Shown in pieces: positions 19,040 through 28,294 of a DNA stretch of 64,000 nt. Location of the stretch: the NCBI RefSeq assembly GCF_002735705.1, contig NZ_PDZL01000003.1:434001-498000 (forward strand). Reading direction: 5' to 3'. Both the position numbers and the translations under genes were made by a program. The first letter of the stretch is position 1; each line of letters starts with the position of its first letter. This DNA comes from Janthinobacterium sp. BJB426. GTDB taxonomy: Bacteria; Pseudomonadota; Gammaproteobacteria; Burkholderiales; Burkholderiaceae_D. A model generated the notes under the pieces. It had not been told where the DNA came from. It searched no databases and worked only from the letters and a program-made list of their open reading frames with translations.

Positions 19040-19069
19040 CCGTTAGCGCATGCTGGCGCCGTCAATCCG

Positions 19070-20833
19070 TCAGAACACTTCCCACTCGTCGTCGCGCGGC
19101 GCGCCGCGCTGCGGGGATGGCACGGCGTGCAGGATCGGGCGGCCTGCGGTGGGGCGCGCTGCCGGACGCTTCGGCGCGGCGCTGACCACCACGGCGCGCG
19201 GCGCGGCCGGCTTTGCGTTCGCGTTTGCGCGCACGGCAGGCGCCTGTCCGCCATCGAGCTTGAAGACGCTGACCACCTCGGCCAGCTGGCCCGATTGCTC
19301 CTGCAGGGATTCGGCAGCGGCCGCCGCCTCTTCCACCAGGGCCGCATTTTGCTGCGTCACCTGGTCCATCTGGCCGATGGCCTGGTTGATCTGGTCGATG
19401 CCCGAGCTTTGCTCCTGCGTGGCCAGGCTGATTTCCGCCATGATGTCCGTCACGCGCTGCACGCTGGAGACGATTTCGGCCATCGTGCTGCCCGCCTCGG
19501 CCACCAGCTTGCTGCCCGCGTCGACGGCCACCACGGAGTCGCCGATCAGGGTCTTGATTTCCTTGGCCGCCGCCGCCGAACGCTGCGCGAGGTTGCGCAC
19601 CTCGGTCGCCACGACGGCGAAACCGCGTCCCTGCTCGCCCGCGCGCGCCGCTTCCACGGCCGCATTCAAGGCCAGGATATTCGTCTGGAAGGCGATGCCG
19701 TCGATGACGGAAATGATGTCGACGATCTTGCGCGAGGAATCGTTGATGGCGTCCATGGTCTCGACCACCTTGCCCACCACTTCACCGCCCTTCACGGCCA
19801 CGCCCGATGCGCTCAGCGCCAGCTGGTTCGCCTGCTGGGCATTGTCGGCATTCTGCCGCACGGTGGACGTCAGTTCTTCCATCGACGACGCCGTCTCTTC
19901 CAGTGAACTGGCTTGCTCTTCCGTGCGCGAAGACAGGTCCAGGTTGCCGCTGGCAATTTCCGACGAGGCCGTGGCGATGGTCTCCGTGCCGCTGCGCACC
20001 TGGCCGACGATGCTGACCAGGCTGGAATTCATGTCTTTCAGCGCCTGCAGCAGCTGGCCCGTTTCTTCCGTCGTGTGCACCTCGATATTGCTCGTCAGGT
20101 CGCCCGAAGCCACCGTTTGCGCCACTTTCACGGCCGAATTGATTGGCTGGGTGATGGCGCGCGTGATGTAGGCGGCGCAGGCGATGCCCAGCGCGGAGGC
20201 CAGCAAGCCGAGGATGACCATCAGGCTTTCCGAGCGGATCACGGCCGCGCTGCCGTCCTTGACGCTGGCGTCGGCCACGCCGTTATTGAGCTTGATGATC
20301 TCGTTGAGCGTGCCTTCGGCCTTGCCGAACAGCGCGCGCGAATCCTGATACTGTTTATAGAAAGTCACGAACAACTCTTTCTGCCGCGCCTCATCGCGGT
20401 TGTCGGCCAGCTGGCGCAAGATGGCGCGCACCTTGTCGTCATCTGCCTTCCAGGCCGTCCACTCGCCCTGGAAGCGCTGCCACAACACGGTTTCCTCGGG
20501 CGTTTGCGGCAGCGGCTCGTACAGCTTGCGGCCCGCCTCGATATTATTCCAGGCCTTGGTGCGCAGCTGCAGCGCTTCCGCGAACTTGTCCTGTGCCTGG
20601 TAATTGTTTTCATAGATGGCGGCCGTCAGGGTGGCGGCGGCAACGGCCGTCTGCCCTTCGCTGATCATCATCAAGCCCTGGATCGACGGCAGGCGCACCA
20701 CGCCGATTTCATTGACGGCGCGGCCCACGGTGGCGATGCCCGTGTAGCCGCTGATGCCCACCACCAGCAAGGCCGCCATCATCACGGCGACCAGGGTCGC
20801 CAACTTCCATTTGATCAGTAAATTCTTAAACAT
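19070..20833 (-). CDS. Methyl-accepting chemotaxis protein with C-terminal docking pentapeptide
   Basis: The 587-residue receptor starts at MFKNLLIKW, preceded by AAAGG; the longer frame upstream adds 25 unlikely residues. TM1 is at about 10-30, TM2 near 190-210. The periplasmic part is a four-helix bundle ([31 protein letters not shown]). HAMP ([19 protein letters not shown]) and the signalling tip [21 protein letters not shown] follow. A 60-residue Pro/Ala linker ends in EWEVF, which fits the (N/D/E)WExF pentapeptide that tethers CheR and CheB in high-abundance receptors. Its upstream region contains an FNR-like box. Ligand unknown. Confidence 0.95.
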   Translation of the reverse strand: MFKNLLIKWKLATLVAVMMAALLVVGISGYTGIATVGRAVNEIGVVRLPSIQGLMMISEGQTAVAAATLTAAIYENNYQAQDKFAEALQLRTKAWNNIEAGRKLYEPLPQTPEETVLWQRFQGEWTAWKADDDKVRAILRQLADNRDEARQKELFVTFYKQYQDSRALFGKAEGTLNEIIKLNNGVADASVKDGSAAVIRSESLMVILGLLASALGIACAAYITRAITQPINSAVKVAQTVASGDLTSNIEVHTTEETGQLLQALKDMNSSLVSIVGQVRSGTETIATASSEIASGNLDLSSRTEEQASSLEETASSMEELTSTVRQNADNAQQANQLALSASGVAVKGGEVVGKVVETMDAINDSSRKIVDIISVIDGIAFQTNILALNAAVEAARAGEQGRGFAVVATEVRNLAQRSAAAAKEIKTLIGDSVVAVDAGSKLVAEAGSTMAEIVSSVQRVTDIMAEISLATQEQSSGIDQINQAIGQMDQVTQQNAALVEEAAAAAESLQEQSGQLAEVVSVFKLDGGQAPAVRANANAKPAAPRAVVVSAAPKRPAARPTAGRPILHAVPSPQRGAPRDDEWEVF

Positions 20834-21173
20834 GGCTAGGCCCTTTATAAAGTCACGATTTTTGCTGGCGAGGTTGAGGCTGGCATGTTCGAGTAAAACA
20901 GCTGACACTTGTATAAAGGTGGCGGGGATGGGGCGTACGCTTCGTTACAATTGGCGAGATTTTATAATAGGAAGCATAGTGGAAAATGGCTGCGCTGACT
21001 GCTACATACTTGATACAAATCAATATTTATTTCCTGACTGTGGCGCGCCTTGCACAGTGGCATCAAAAAGCTGGTCTGCGCCCTGCTTTGGTGCAAAAAA
21101 TCCCCGCGTATCGCTATTGGCTACGCAGTTAATAGTCGTATAAGATGGTCAACACGCACACCACAGGTACAGC
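20834..21173. other. 340-bp divergent intergenic region (chemoreceptor / 5'-nucleotidase)
   Basis: No gene is supported. The region is AT-rich compared with its flanks, holds a TATAAT/TATTAT sequence at 20963-20969 readable on either strand, and a perfect FNR-type dyad at 21010-21023. Confidence 0.65.
21010..21023. promoter_or_regulatory. FNR/Anr-type binding site
   Basis: TTGAT-ACAA-ATCAA matches the FNR consensus half-sites TTGAT-N4-ATCAA exactly. If the TATTAT at 20969-20964 on the minus strand is the chemoreceptor -10, the dyad centre lies near -60, close to a class I activation position. It could equally serve the plus-strand nucleotidase gene, whose promoter I cannot locate. Confidence 0.6.
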
Positions 21174-22118
21174 ATGGCTTATCCTATCGAACACAAACTG
21201 GTGATCGGGGTCGCTTCCAGCGCCCTGTTCGACCTGGCCGAATCGCATCAGATCTACCTCGACAGTGGCCCCGAGGAATACCGCAAATACCAGGAAACGC
21301 ATATCGACACGGTCTTGCCGCGCGGCGTGGCCTTCCCCTTCATCCGCCGCTTCCTGAACATCAACAAGCACTACCCGCGCCAGTCGCCCGTGGAAGTGGT
21401 GCTGTTTTCGCGCAATTCGCCGGAAACGGGCTTGCGCGTCATGCATTCGATCGCCCACTACGGCCTGGATATCTCGCGCGCCGCCTTCATGACGGGCAAG
21501 TCGCCCTACCCCTACCTGCCCGCCTTCAACGCGTCGCTGTTCCTCAGCGCGAATGAAGGCGACGTACGCAGCGCCCTGGCCTGCGACTATCCGGCCGGCC
21601 TGGTGCTGCCGTCGCGCACGGAAGACGATGAAAATGACGAGGAACTGCGCGTGGCCTTCGATTTCGACGGCGTGATCGCCGACGACGAAGCGGAAACCGT
21701 ATTCAAGCGCAACAATGACGTCGATGAATTCCACGCCCATGAAACCCTGAACGTGGGCACGCCGCACCGCCCGGGACCGCTGGCCGGCCTGTTCCAGAAG
21801 CTGGCCACGATGCAGCGCCTGGAAGAAAGGGCCCAGCGGCGCGACCCCGGCTATAAAAAGATCCTGCGCATCGCCATCATCACGGCGCGCAACGCGCCCT
21901 CGCACGAGCGGGTCGTGACGACCCTGAAAAGCTGGGGCGTGGCGGCCGACGAGACGTTTTTCCTCGGCGGCATGGACAAATCGCGCGTGCTAGCCGTGTT
22001 CAAGCCGCATATCTTCTTCGACGACCAGCTGAGCCACCTCAAATCGGCGGGCGGCACCATCCCGATGGTGCATATACCGTTCGGCATTGCGAATATGCGC
22101 GCGGGCGATGGTCTATAA
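21174..22118 (+). CDS. Cytosolic 5'-nucleotidase (NT5C1-like family)
   Basis: The 314-residue protein matches the bacterial members of the cN-I 5'-nucleotidase family. It opens with LVIGVASSALFDL, where eukaryotic relatives also have a conserved start, and includes the HAD-like DFDGVIADDEAE at about residue 163 with the nucleophile and acid Asp, the ITARNAP motif (HAD motif II Thr region) and FFDDQ as the metal-binding acid motif. These enzymes remove phosphate from nucleoside 5'-monophosphates such as AMP or IMP in the cytosol. Its stop codon overlaps a TATAAT that may drive mfd. Confidence 0.88.
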   Translation: MAYPIEHKLVIGVASSALFDLAESHQIYLDSGPEEYRKYQETHIDTVLPRGVAFPFIRRFLNINKHYPRQSPVEVVLFSRNSPETGLRVMHSIAHYGLDISRAAFMTGKSPYPYLPAFNASLFLSANEGDVRSALACDYPAGLVLPSRTEDDENDEELRVAFDFDGVIADDEAETVFKRNNDVDEFHAHETLNVGTPHRPGPLAGLFQKLATMQRLEERAQRRDPGYKKILRIAIITARNAPSHERVVTTLKSWGVAADETFFLGGMDKSRVLAVFKPHIFFDDQLSHLKSAGGTIPMVHIPFGIANMRAGDGL

Positions 22119-22119
22119 T
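22114..22119 (+). promoter_or_regulatory. Possible -10 element for mfd
   Basis: A perfect TATAAT overlaps the stop codon of the nucleotidase gene in the context GGTCTATAATCTC, nearly identical to the one before mrcA. It lies 87 bases before the mfd ATG. No clear -35 box at 16-18 bases. Confidence 0.4.
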
Positions 22120-22205
22120 CTCGCCTGTCAGCGCCGTCACTGGCGGCGCGGCGCGCATCACAGCTGTCCCACTCAACTGCCTCTGCCACTAGTGTCATCG
22201 CCTGC

Positions 22206-25200
22206 ATGTCCTTAGACTTAAAAAAAGCCCTCCCCAAGCCCGGCAACCGCTACGCGCTGCCCGCCCTGTATGGTTCATCCGACGCCTATGCCCTGGCGCT
22301 GGCCGCTTTGGCCTTGAAAGCGCGGGGCCAGATGCTGGCCGTGGTGGTGGCGCAGGCCAGCGACGGCCAGCGCCTGCTCGATGAAATCCCGTGGTTTGGC
22401 GGCAAGGAACTGCGCTGCCATCTGCTGCCGGACTGGGAAACCCTGCCCTACGACGCCTTTTCGCCGCACCAGGACCTGGTCTCCGAGCGTCTCGCCACCC
22501 TGCACGAAATCCAGACGCGCCAGTGCGACGTGCTGATCGTGCCGGCCACCACGGCGCTGGTGCGCCTGGCGCCGCCGTCCTTTTTGGCCGCCTACACCTT
22601 CTTCTTCAAGAAGGGCGAAAAACTCGACGAAGCGCGCCTGAAGTCGCAGCTGACCCTGGCCGGCTACAGCCATGTCTCGCAGGTGATGTCGCCCGGCGAA
22701 TACTCGGTGCGTGGCGGCTTGCTCGACCTGTTCCCCATGGGTTCGGCCCTGCCCTACCGGCTCGACCTGTTCGGTGACACCATCGAGACCATCCGCACGT
22801 TTGACGCCGACACCCAGCGCTCGCTGTACCCCGTGCACGAAGTGCGGCTGCTGCCGGGGCGTGAATTCCCCATGGACGAAGCGGCGCGCACCACCTTCCG
22901 CAACCGCTGGCGCGAGCAGTTCGAAGGCGATCCATCGCGCTCGGTCGTCTACAAGGACATCAGCAGCGGCATCGCCTCGGCCGGCATCGAATATTATCTG
23001 CCCCTGTTCTTCGAGCAGACGGCCACCTTGTTCGACTATCTGCCAGAAGACGCCTCGCTGGCCCTGGTGGGCGAGATCGATGCGGCCATCGGTCGCTTCT
23101 GGACCGATACCCAGTCGCGCTACCGCTTTTTAAAAGCGGACCGCGAACGGCCGATTTTGCCGCCGGAATCGCTGTTCCTGTCCGACGAGCAGTTCTTCGG
23201 CCTGGCCAAGCCGTATCCGCGCCTGGCGATCGCCAAATCGAACGATGCGCTGGCGTCCGAACTGTCGGCGCCCGTGCCGAACATCGCCGTCAACCGCCGC
23301 GCCGACGACCCGCTGGCCAACCTGCGCAGCTACCTGCTGCAATCGGGCCGCCGCGTGATGATCTGCGCCGAATCGAACGGCCGCCGCGAAACCTTGCAGC
23401 AGTACTTCACCGAATACGATCTGCACCTGACGCCGGTGGAAGGCAGTGACGGCTTCCTGCAGTCCGACGCCAAGCTGATGCTGGGTGTGGCGCCGCTGCA
23501 CGCGGGCTTCGAACTGTTTACGCCGGAAGGTAATTTATCCTTCATCACCGAGACGGAACTGTATGCCGGTTCCGGTCGCAGGATCGGCACCAAGAAACAG
23601 GAAGGCGTGACGCAGGTCGAGTCGATGGTGCGCGACCTGTCGGAGCTGAAAATCGGCGACCCCGTGGTGCACATCAACCACGGCATCGGGCGCTACATGG
23701 GCTTGACCAGCATGGACCTGGGCGAAGGCGAGACGGAATTTTTGCACCTCGAATACGCCAAGGACACGAAACTGTACGTGCCCGTATCGCAGCTGCATGT
23801 GATCTCGCGCTATTCGGGCGCTTCGCCGGAAGACGCGCCGTTGCACTCGCTCGGTTCGGGCCAGTGGGAAAAAGCGAAGAAGCGCGCGGCCGAACAGGTG
23901 CGCGACACGGCTGCCGAACTGCTCAACCTGTATGCGCGCCGCGCCCTGCGCCAGGGCCACTCGTTCGAATTCTCGTCGCACGACTACCAGCGCTTCGCCG
24001 ACAGCTTCGGCTTCGACGAGACGCCGGACCAGGCCGAGGCCATCCACAACGTCATCAAGGACATGACTTCCGGCAAACCGATGGACCGCCTCGTGTGCGG
24101 CGACGTCGGCTTCGGCAAGACGGAAGTGGCGCTGCGCGCCGCCTTCATCGCCGTCATGGGCGGCAAGCAGGTAGCCATCCTGGCGCCCACCACCCTGCTG
24201 GCGGAGCAGCATGCACAGACCTTCGCCGACCGCTTCGCCGACTGGCCCGTGCGCATCGCGGAATTGTCGCGCTTCCGCAGCGGCAAGGAGATCACGCAGG
24301 CGTTCAAGGGCATGGCCGACGGCACCATCGACATCGTCATCGGCACGCACAAGCTGCTGTCCGACGACGTCAAGTTTACCCGCCTGGGCCTCGTCATCAT
24401 CGACGAAGAACACAGGTTCGGCGTGCGCCAGAAGGAAGCCCTGAAAGCCTTGCGCGCGGAAGTGGACGTGCTGACCCTGACGGCCACGCCGATCCCGCGC
24501 ACCCTGGGCATGGCGCTGGAAGGCTTGCGCGACTTTTCCATCATCGCCACGGCGCCGCAAAAGCGCCTGGCAATCAAGACTTTTGTCCGCAGCGAGGGCG
24601 AAGCCATCATCCGCGAAGCGTGCTTGCGCGAACTCAAACGGGGCGGCCAGATCTACTTCCTGCACAACGAGGTGGAAACCATCCAGAACCGCCTGGCCAT
24701 GCTGACGGAATTGCTGCCCGAGGCGCGCATCGCCGTCGCGCACGGCCAGATGCACGAGCGCGACCTGGAAAAGGTCATGCGCGACTTCGTCGCCCAGCGT
24801 TTCAATATTTTGCTGTGCACGACCATCATTGAAACCGGCATCGACGTGCCGACGGCGAACACCATCATCATGCACCGCGCCGACAAGTTCGGCCTGGCGC
24901 AGCTGCACCAGTTGCGCGGCCGCGTCGGACGCTCGCATCACCAGGCCTACGCCTACCTGCTGGTGCACGACGTGCAGGGCCTGACGAAGCTGGCGCAGCG
25001 CCGCCTTGACGCCATCCAGCAGATGGAAGAACTGGGCAGCGGCTTTTACCTGGCCATGCACGACCTGGAAATCCGCGGCGCCGGCGAGGTGCTGGGCGAG
25101 AGCCAGTCGGGCGAGATGACGGAAATCGGCTTCCAGCTGTATTCGGACATGCTCAACGAAGCCGTGCGCTCGCTGAAAGCGGGCAAGGAGCCTGACCTGG

Positions 25201-25649
25201 CGGCGCCGCTGGCCTCGACCACCGAGATCAACCTGCACGTGCCGGCCCTGCTGCCGGCCGATTTCTGCGGCGACGTGCACGAGCGCCTGTCGATCTACAA
25301 GCGCCTGGCCAACTGCGCCACGCAGGAAAAGATCGACGACATCCAGGAAGAGCTGATCGACCGCTTCGGCAAGCTGCCCGACGCCGTCAAGGCCCTGGTC
25401 GAGACGCACCGTTTGCGCATCGCGGCGAAAACCGTGGGCATCGTCAAGATCGACGTGCATGGCGAGGCGGCTACCCTGCAATTCATGGCCAAGCCGCCGA
25501 TCGACCCGATGCGCATCATCGACTTGATCCAGAAGAACCGCCATATCAAGCTGCATGGCCAGGACAAGCTGAAAATCACGGCCACCATGCCGGACCTGGC
25601 CGCGCGCGTGACGCAGATCAAGACCACCATCAAGCAATTGACGGTTTAG
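22206..25649 (+). CDS. mfd: Transcription-repair coupling factor
   Basis: The 1147-residue length equals the usual Mfd size. The N-terminal UvrB-like region (about 1-350, DWETLPYDAFSPHQDLVSERL) precedes the RNA polymerase interaction domain (HINHGIGRYMG, LHLEYA near 495-530) and the translocase with Walker A GDVGFGKTE, DEEHRFG box, TLTATPIPRTL and helicase motif VI QLRGRVGRS. The C-terminal D7 domain ends ITATMPDLAARV. Mfd removes stalled RNA polymerase at lesions on the template strand and recruits UvrA. It is followed by serB after 31 bases. Confidence 0.97.
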   Translation: MSLDLKKALPKPGNRYALPALYGSSDAYALALAALALKARGQMLAVVVAQASDGQRLLDEIPWFGGKELRCHLLPDWETLPYDAFSPHQDLVSERLATLHEIQTRQCDVLIVPATTALVRLAPPSFLAAYTFFFKKGEKLDEARLKSQLTLAGYSHVSQVMSPGEYSVRGGLLDLFPMGSALPYRLDLFGDTIETIRTFDADTQRSLYPVHEVRLLPGREFPMDEAARTTFRNRWREQFEGDPSRSVVYKDISSGIASAGIEYYLPLFFEQTATLFDYLPEDASLALVGEIDAAIGRFWTDTQSRYRFLKADRERPILPPESLFLSDEQFFGLAKPYPRLAIAKSNDALASELSAPVPNIAVNRRADDPLANLRSYLLQSGRRVMICAESNGRRETLQQYFTEYDLHLTPVEGSDGFLQSDAKLMLGVAPLHAGFELFTPEGNLSFITETELYAGSGRRIGTKKQEGVTQVESMVRDLSELKIGDPVVHINHGIGRYMGLTSMDLGEGETEFLHLEYAKDTKLYVPVSQLHVISRYSGASPEDAPLHSLGSGQWEKAKKRAAEQVRDTAAELLNLYARRALRQGHSFEFSSHDYQRFADSFGFDETPDQAEAIHNVIKDMTSGKPMDRLVCGDVGFGKTEVALRAAFIAVMGGKQVAILAPTTLLAEQHAQTFADRFADWPVRIAELSRFRSGKEITQAFKGMADGTIDIVIGTHKLLSDDVKFTRLGLVIIDEEHRFGVRQKEALKALRAEVDVLTLTATPIPRTLGMALEGLRDFSIIATAPQKRLAIKTFVRSEGEAIIREACLRELKRGGQIYFLHNEVETIQNRLAMLTELLPEARIAVAHGQMHERDLEKVMRDFVAQRFNILLCTTIIETGIDVPTANTIIMHRADKFGLAQLHQLRGRVGRSHHQAYAYLLVHDVQGLTKLAQRRLDAIQQMEELGSGFYLAMHDLEIRGAGEVLGESQSGEMTEIGFQLYSDMLNEAVRSLKAGKEPDLAAPLASTTEINLHVPALLPADFCGDVHERLSIYKRLANCATQEKIDDIQEELIDRFGKLPDAVKALVETHRLRIAAKTVGIVKIDVHGEAATLQFMAKPPIDPMRIIDLIQKNRHIKLHGQDKLKITATMPDLAARVTQIKTTIKQLTV

Positions 25650-25680
25650 ACTATTTCTATCTTTTATGCAGGGCTGACCC

Positions 25681-26547
25681 ATGACCAATACCAAGACCAT
25701 CACCATGAATCTGATCCTGCAGGGCCTGGACGGCGATAGCGCACGCCTCGAGCGCATCGCCGCGCTGGCCGCGCCGACGTCCATCACGCGCCTGGGTCCG
25801 AACGCCGTGCGCTGCGAACAGATCGCCTACTCGCCCGCGCTGCGCCCCACCATCGAAGTGGCGGCCCAGGCGGCGCAGCTGGACGCCACCTACATGATGG
25901 GCCAGCGCGAACTGGCCGAATTCAAGCTCGTGGCGATGGACATGGATTCGACCCTGATCACCATCGAGTGCATCGATGAAATCGCCGACATGCAGGGCCT
26001 CAAACCGCAAGTGGCGGCCATCACGGAAGCGGCCATGCGCGGCGAACTCGATTTTGCCGCCAGCCTGAAACAGCGCGTGGCCCTGCTCGAAGGCCTCGAT
26101 GCGTCGGCCCTGCAGCGCGTCTACGACGAGCGTTTGAAACTGTCGCCGGGCGCGGAAGCCATGCTGGCGGCCGTGCAGAAAGCCGGCCTGAAAACCCTGC
26201 TGGTGTCGGGCGGCTTTACCTTCTTCACCGAGCGCCTGAAACAGCGCCTGGGCCTCGACTACACGCATGCGAACGAACTGGAAATCGTCGACGGCAAGCT
26301 GACAGGCAAAGTCATCGGCGGCATCGTCGACGCCGAGGAAAAGCAGCGCACGGTGGAGCGCGTGTGTGCGGAGCTGGGAATTTCCCCATCCGAGGCCATC
26401 GTCATGGGCGACGGCGCCAACGACTTGAAAATGATGGGCATCGCCGGCCTGTCCGTGGCCTTCCGCGCCAAGCCCGTGGTGCGCTCGCAGGCCGACGTGG
26501 CGCTGAACTTCGTGGGACTCGATGGCTTGCTCAATGTATTGACCTGA
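25681..26547 (+). CDS. serB: Phosphoserine phosphatase
   Basis: The 288-residue protein has an N-terminal ACT-like segment (residues 1-80) and a HAD phosphatase domain. Catalytic motifs are MDMDSTLITIECIDEI (DXDST) near residue 87, SGGFTFF, and GDGANDLKMM with the metal-binding Asp pair. It hydrolyses O-phosphoserine to serine, the last step of serine synthesis in the cytosol. It likely shares a transcript with mfd. Confidence 0.96.
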   Translation: MTNTKTITMNLILQGLDGDSARLERIAALAAPTSITRLGPNAVRCEQIAYSPALRPTIEVAAQAAQLDATYMMGQRELAEFKLVAMDMDSTLITIECIDEIADMQGLKPQVAAITEAAMRGELDFAASLKQRVALLEGLDASALQRVYDERLKLSPGAEAMLAAVQKAGLKTLLVSGGFTFFTERLKQRLGLDYTHANELEIVDGKLTGKVIGGIVDAEEKQRTVERVCAELGISPSEAIVMGDGANDLKMMGIAGLSVAFRAKPVVRSQADVALNFVGLDGLLNVLT

Positions 26548-26591
26548 GTTGACTCTCTCTGGCGGACGGTGCGCGCAGGGATGCATATTTT

Positions 26592-26600
26592 TGCTATATT
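26592..26600 (+). promoter_or_regulatory. Extended -10 promoter of the DUF692 operon
   Basis: TGCTATATT fits an extended -10 (TGnTATAAT, one mismatch). The predicted start would be near 26607, 24 bases before the GTG of the first operon gene. No good -35 is present, as often with extended -10 promoters. Confidence 0.4.
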
Positions 26601-26630
26601 GCAAACTTATGATCATTCCGCCAACCCACC

Positions 26631-27374
26631 GTGAAAGTACACCGCATGCCGCCACCGCTGCCAGAAGAGATACAACGCCACCTGGATGTGTTTGTCGCCG
26701 CCGCGCAAGGCGCGTTTGGTGACGACCTTGCCGCCGCCGTGCTGTTTGGCTCGGCCGCCGATGGCCAGGTGCGCGCCACCTCCGACGTCAACCTGCTGTT
26801 GCTGCTCAAGCGCTTTACGCCGCAGGCGGCCGATGCGCTGCGCGGGCCCTTGCGCCTGGCGCACGCCGCCATCGATCTGCAGGTAATGTTCCTGCTCGAG
26901 AGCGAATTGACGCAGGCCGCCGACGCCTTCGCCGTCAAGTTCGCCGACATCATCGCGCGCCACAAGGTGCTGCATGGCGCTGACCCTTTTGCCAGTCTGC
27001 ACACCAGCCGCGACGCCGTGCTACGCCGGCTGCGGCAAGTGCTGCTGAACCAGCAGGTGCGCATGCGCGAACGGTATATGCTATTGAGCCTGAATGAAGA
27101 ACAGCTGGCCGGCGCCATCGCCGACGCGGCCGGCCCGCTGCGCTCGGCCGCAGCGTCCCTGGCGCAGCTGGAGGGCAAGCCTGGGCTGTCTGGCAAGCAG
27201 GCGCTCGAAGCGTTTGTCGACCAGCTGGGCGAGCCGGCCCTGCACACGGCCCTGCAAGCCATGTCGGCGGCGCGCGAAACGGCGCGCCTGGCGCCGGGGC
27301 AGGCCCTGCCCGCCTTTACGGGCTTGATGACGATTACCGGACACTTGCGCGAACACGCGGAGCAGATGCGGTGA
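26631..27374 (+). CDS. Nucleotidyltransferase-like protein, first gene of the DUF692 operon
   Basis: The 247-residue protein (GTG start; an ATG five codons later is also possible) has an N-terminal pol-beta/MNT nucleotidyltransferase-like part: AAVLFGSAADGQVRATSDVNLLLLL at about residues 38-62 gives the GS motif followed by D-x-N, where active enzymes have D-x-D/E. The loss of the second metal-binding acid suggests altered or lost catalysis. Residues 120-247 are helical, possibly HEPN-like, without an obvious R-x4-6-H. Its stop overlaps the next gene's GTG by four bases, so translation is coupled. The role in the operon is unknown. Confidence 0.72.
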   Translation: MKVHRMPPPLPEEIQRHLDVFVAAAQGAFGDDLAAAVLFGSAADGQVRATSDVNLLLLLKRFTPQAADALRGPLRLAHAAIDLQVMFLLESELTQAADAFAVKFADIIARHKVLHGADPFASLHTSRDAVLRRLRQVLLNQQVRMRERYMLLSLNEEQLAGAIADAAGPLRSAAASLAQLEGKPGLSGKQALEAFVDQLGEPALHTALQAMSAARETARLAPGQALPAFTGLMTITGHLREHAEQMR

Positions 27375-28294
27375 ACGGCTTCAATCCCTTTGACTGGAGC
27401 GGGCCCTGGTTCCTGCTGGCCTACCTGATCTTCGGCGCGCTCGTGTATTACAGCGTGCGCGAACTGCTGATACGCATGGAATTGCGCAATCCGCACGCCC
27501 AGCTGTCGCTGGCCGATGATCCCTACCGCATCGCCTTCCTGCGCGGCGGCGCCCTCGAAGCCGTGAAAATTGCCGCCATCGTGCTGGTCGACCGCGGCTT
27601 GCTGCGCGCCGATGGCCCGCTGCTGGAAACGGCCAGCGCCGACAGCCTGCGCTTCGCCAGCCATGACATCGAACGCGACGTGCTGCAGCTGTACCTGGGC
27701 CGCCAGGGCCACAGCAAGGAACTGGCCGAGCAGGCGGACATGCTGCCATCGTGCCGCGCCTACCAGGACACCTTGACCCGGCAGGAATTGCTGGTCGGCC
27801 CGCCGCTGCTGCGCCGGCGCGAACGCATCACTTGGCCCGCGCACTATTTGCTGCTGACGGTGGCCGCCGTCAAGGCCGTCATCGCCATCAGCCGCCAGCA
27901 CTACAACCTGCTGTTCCTGGCGCTGCTGCTGGCGATCTTCCTGCTCATGCTGCGCGGCTTGCGCACCCAGCCGACCAGCTGGAGCGCGCAGCGGCTGCTG
28001 ACCGACCTGCGCATGCTGTTTGGCCGCCTGAACATGCGCGCGGCGCGCCTGCAGGCGGGCAGCAGCAGCGCCGACATGGCACTGCTGGCCGCCATCTTCG
28101 GCCTCGGCGCCCTGCCCTTGTCCGTGTACGCCTATGTCGCCGAGCTGTACCCGGTACCCCGGCAAAACACGGGCGGCGACTCGTCATCCGGTGGCACGGG
28201 CGACTCGTCATCGGGCGGTGGCGATGGCGGTGGCGGCGATGGCGGCGGCAGCGGCTGTGGCGGTTGCGGCGGTGGCGGCGGCTGTGGCAGCTAG
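27371..28294 (+). CDS. TIGR04222-type membrane protein with Gly/Ser/Asp-rich, Cys-containing C-terminal tail
   Basis: The 307-residue protein starts at a GTG overlapping the previous stop. It has membrane helices near residues 12-32, 157-176, 178-198 and 236-258, with a cytosolic domain of about 120 residues between the first two (ERDVLQLYLGRQGH). From residue 265 the tail becomes almost pure Gly/Ser/Asp and ends with three Cys in the pattern C-G-G-C-(G)5-C-G-S. The architecture fits the TIGR04222 family. Followed with an 11-base overlap by a DUF692 enzyme, the tail is a plausible modification substrate. No signal peptide beyond the first helix. Confidence 0.8.
   Translation: MNGFNPFDWSGPWFLLAYLIFGALVYYSVRELLIRMELRNPHAQLSLADDPYRIAFLRGGALEAVKIAAIVLVDRGLLRADGPLLETASADSLRFASHDIERDVLQLYLGRQGHSKELAEQADMLPSCRAYQDTLTRQELLVGPPLLRRRERITWPAHYLLLTVAAVKAVIAISRQHYNLLFLALLLAIFLLMLRGLRTQPTSWSAQRLLTDLRMLFGRLNMRAARLQAGSSSADMALLAAIFGLGALPLSVYAYVAELYPVPRQNTGGDSSSGGTGDSSSGGGDGGGGDGGGSGCGGCGGGGGCGS
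28204..28291 (+). repeat. Low-complexity Gly/Ser/Asp/Cys-coding tract
   Basis: A run of GGC/GGT codons interspersed with GAT, AGC and TGT codes for the tail of the TIGR04222-type protein. In the +1 frame the same DNA reads as an Ala/Val run that supplies several false upstream starts for the DUF692 gene. The reading frame stays open in the Gly frame, so this is not an obvious sequencing artefact. Confidence 0.7.

Larger units (their letters stand above)
18738..19069. other. 332-bp intergenic region between two chemoreceptor genes
   Basis: No protein gene is supported. The segment holds, in order, a GC-rich leader of the first chemoreceptor, a CRP-like dyad (18887-18902), an AT-rich island with a plus-strand terminator-like hairpin (18945-18977) and the terminator of the second chemoreceptor gene (19014-19039). 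Confidence 0.7.

Noticed and set aside
28204-28291. Frameshift or assembly error in the Gly-rich tract
   Set aside because: The frame stays open with consistent Gly/Cys codons to a natural stop, and the overlapping DUF692 start lies at the expected family position.
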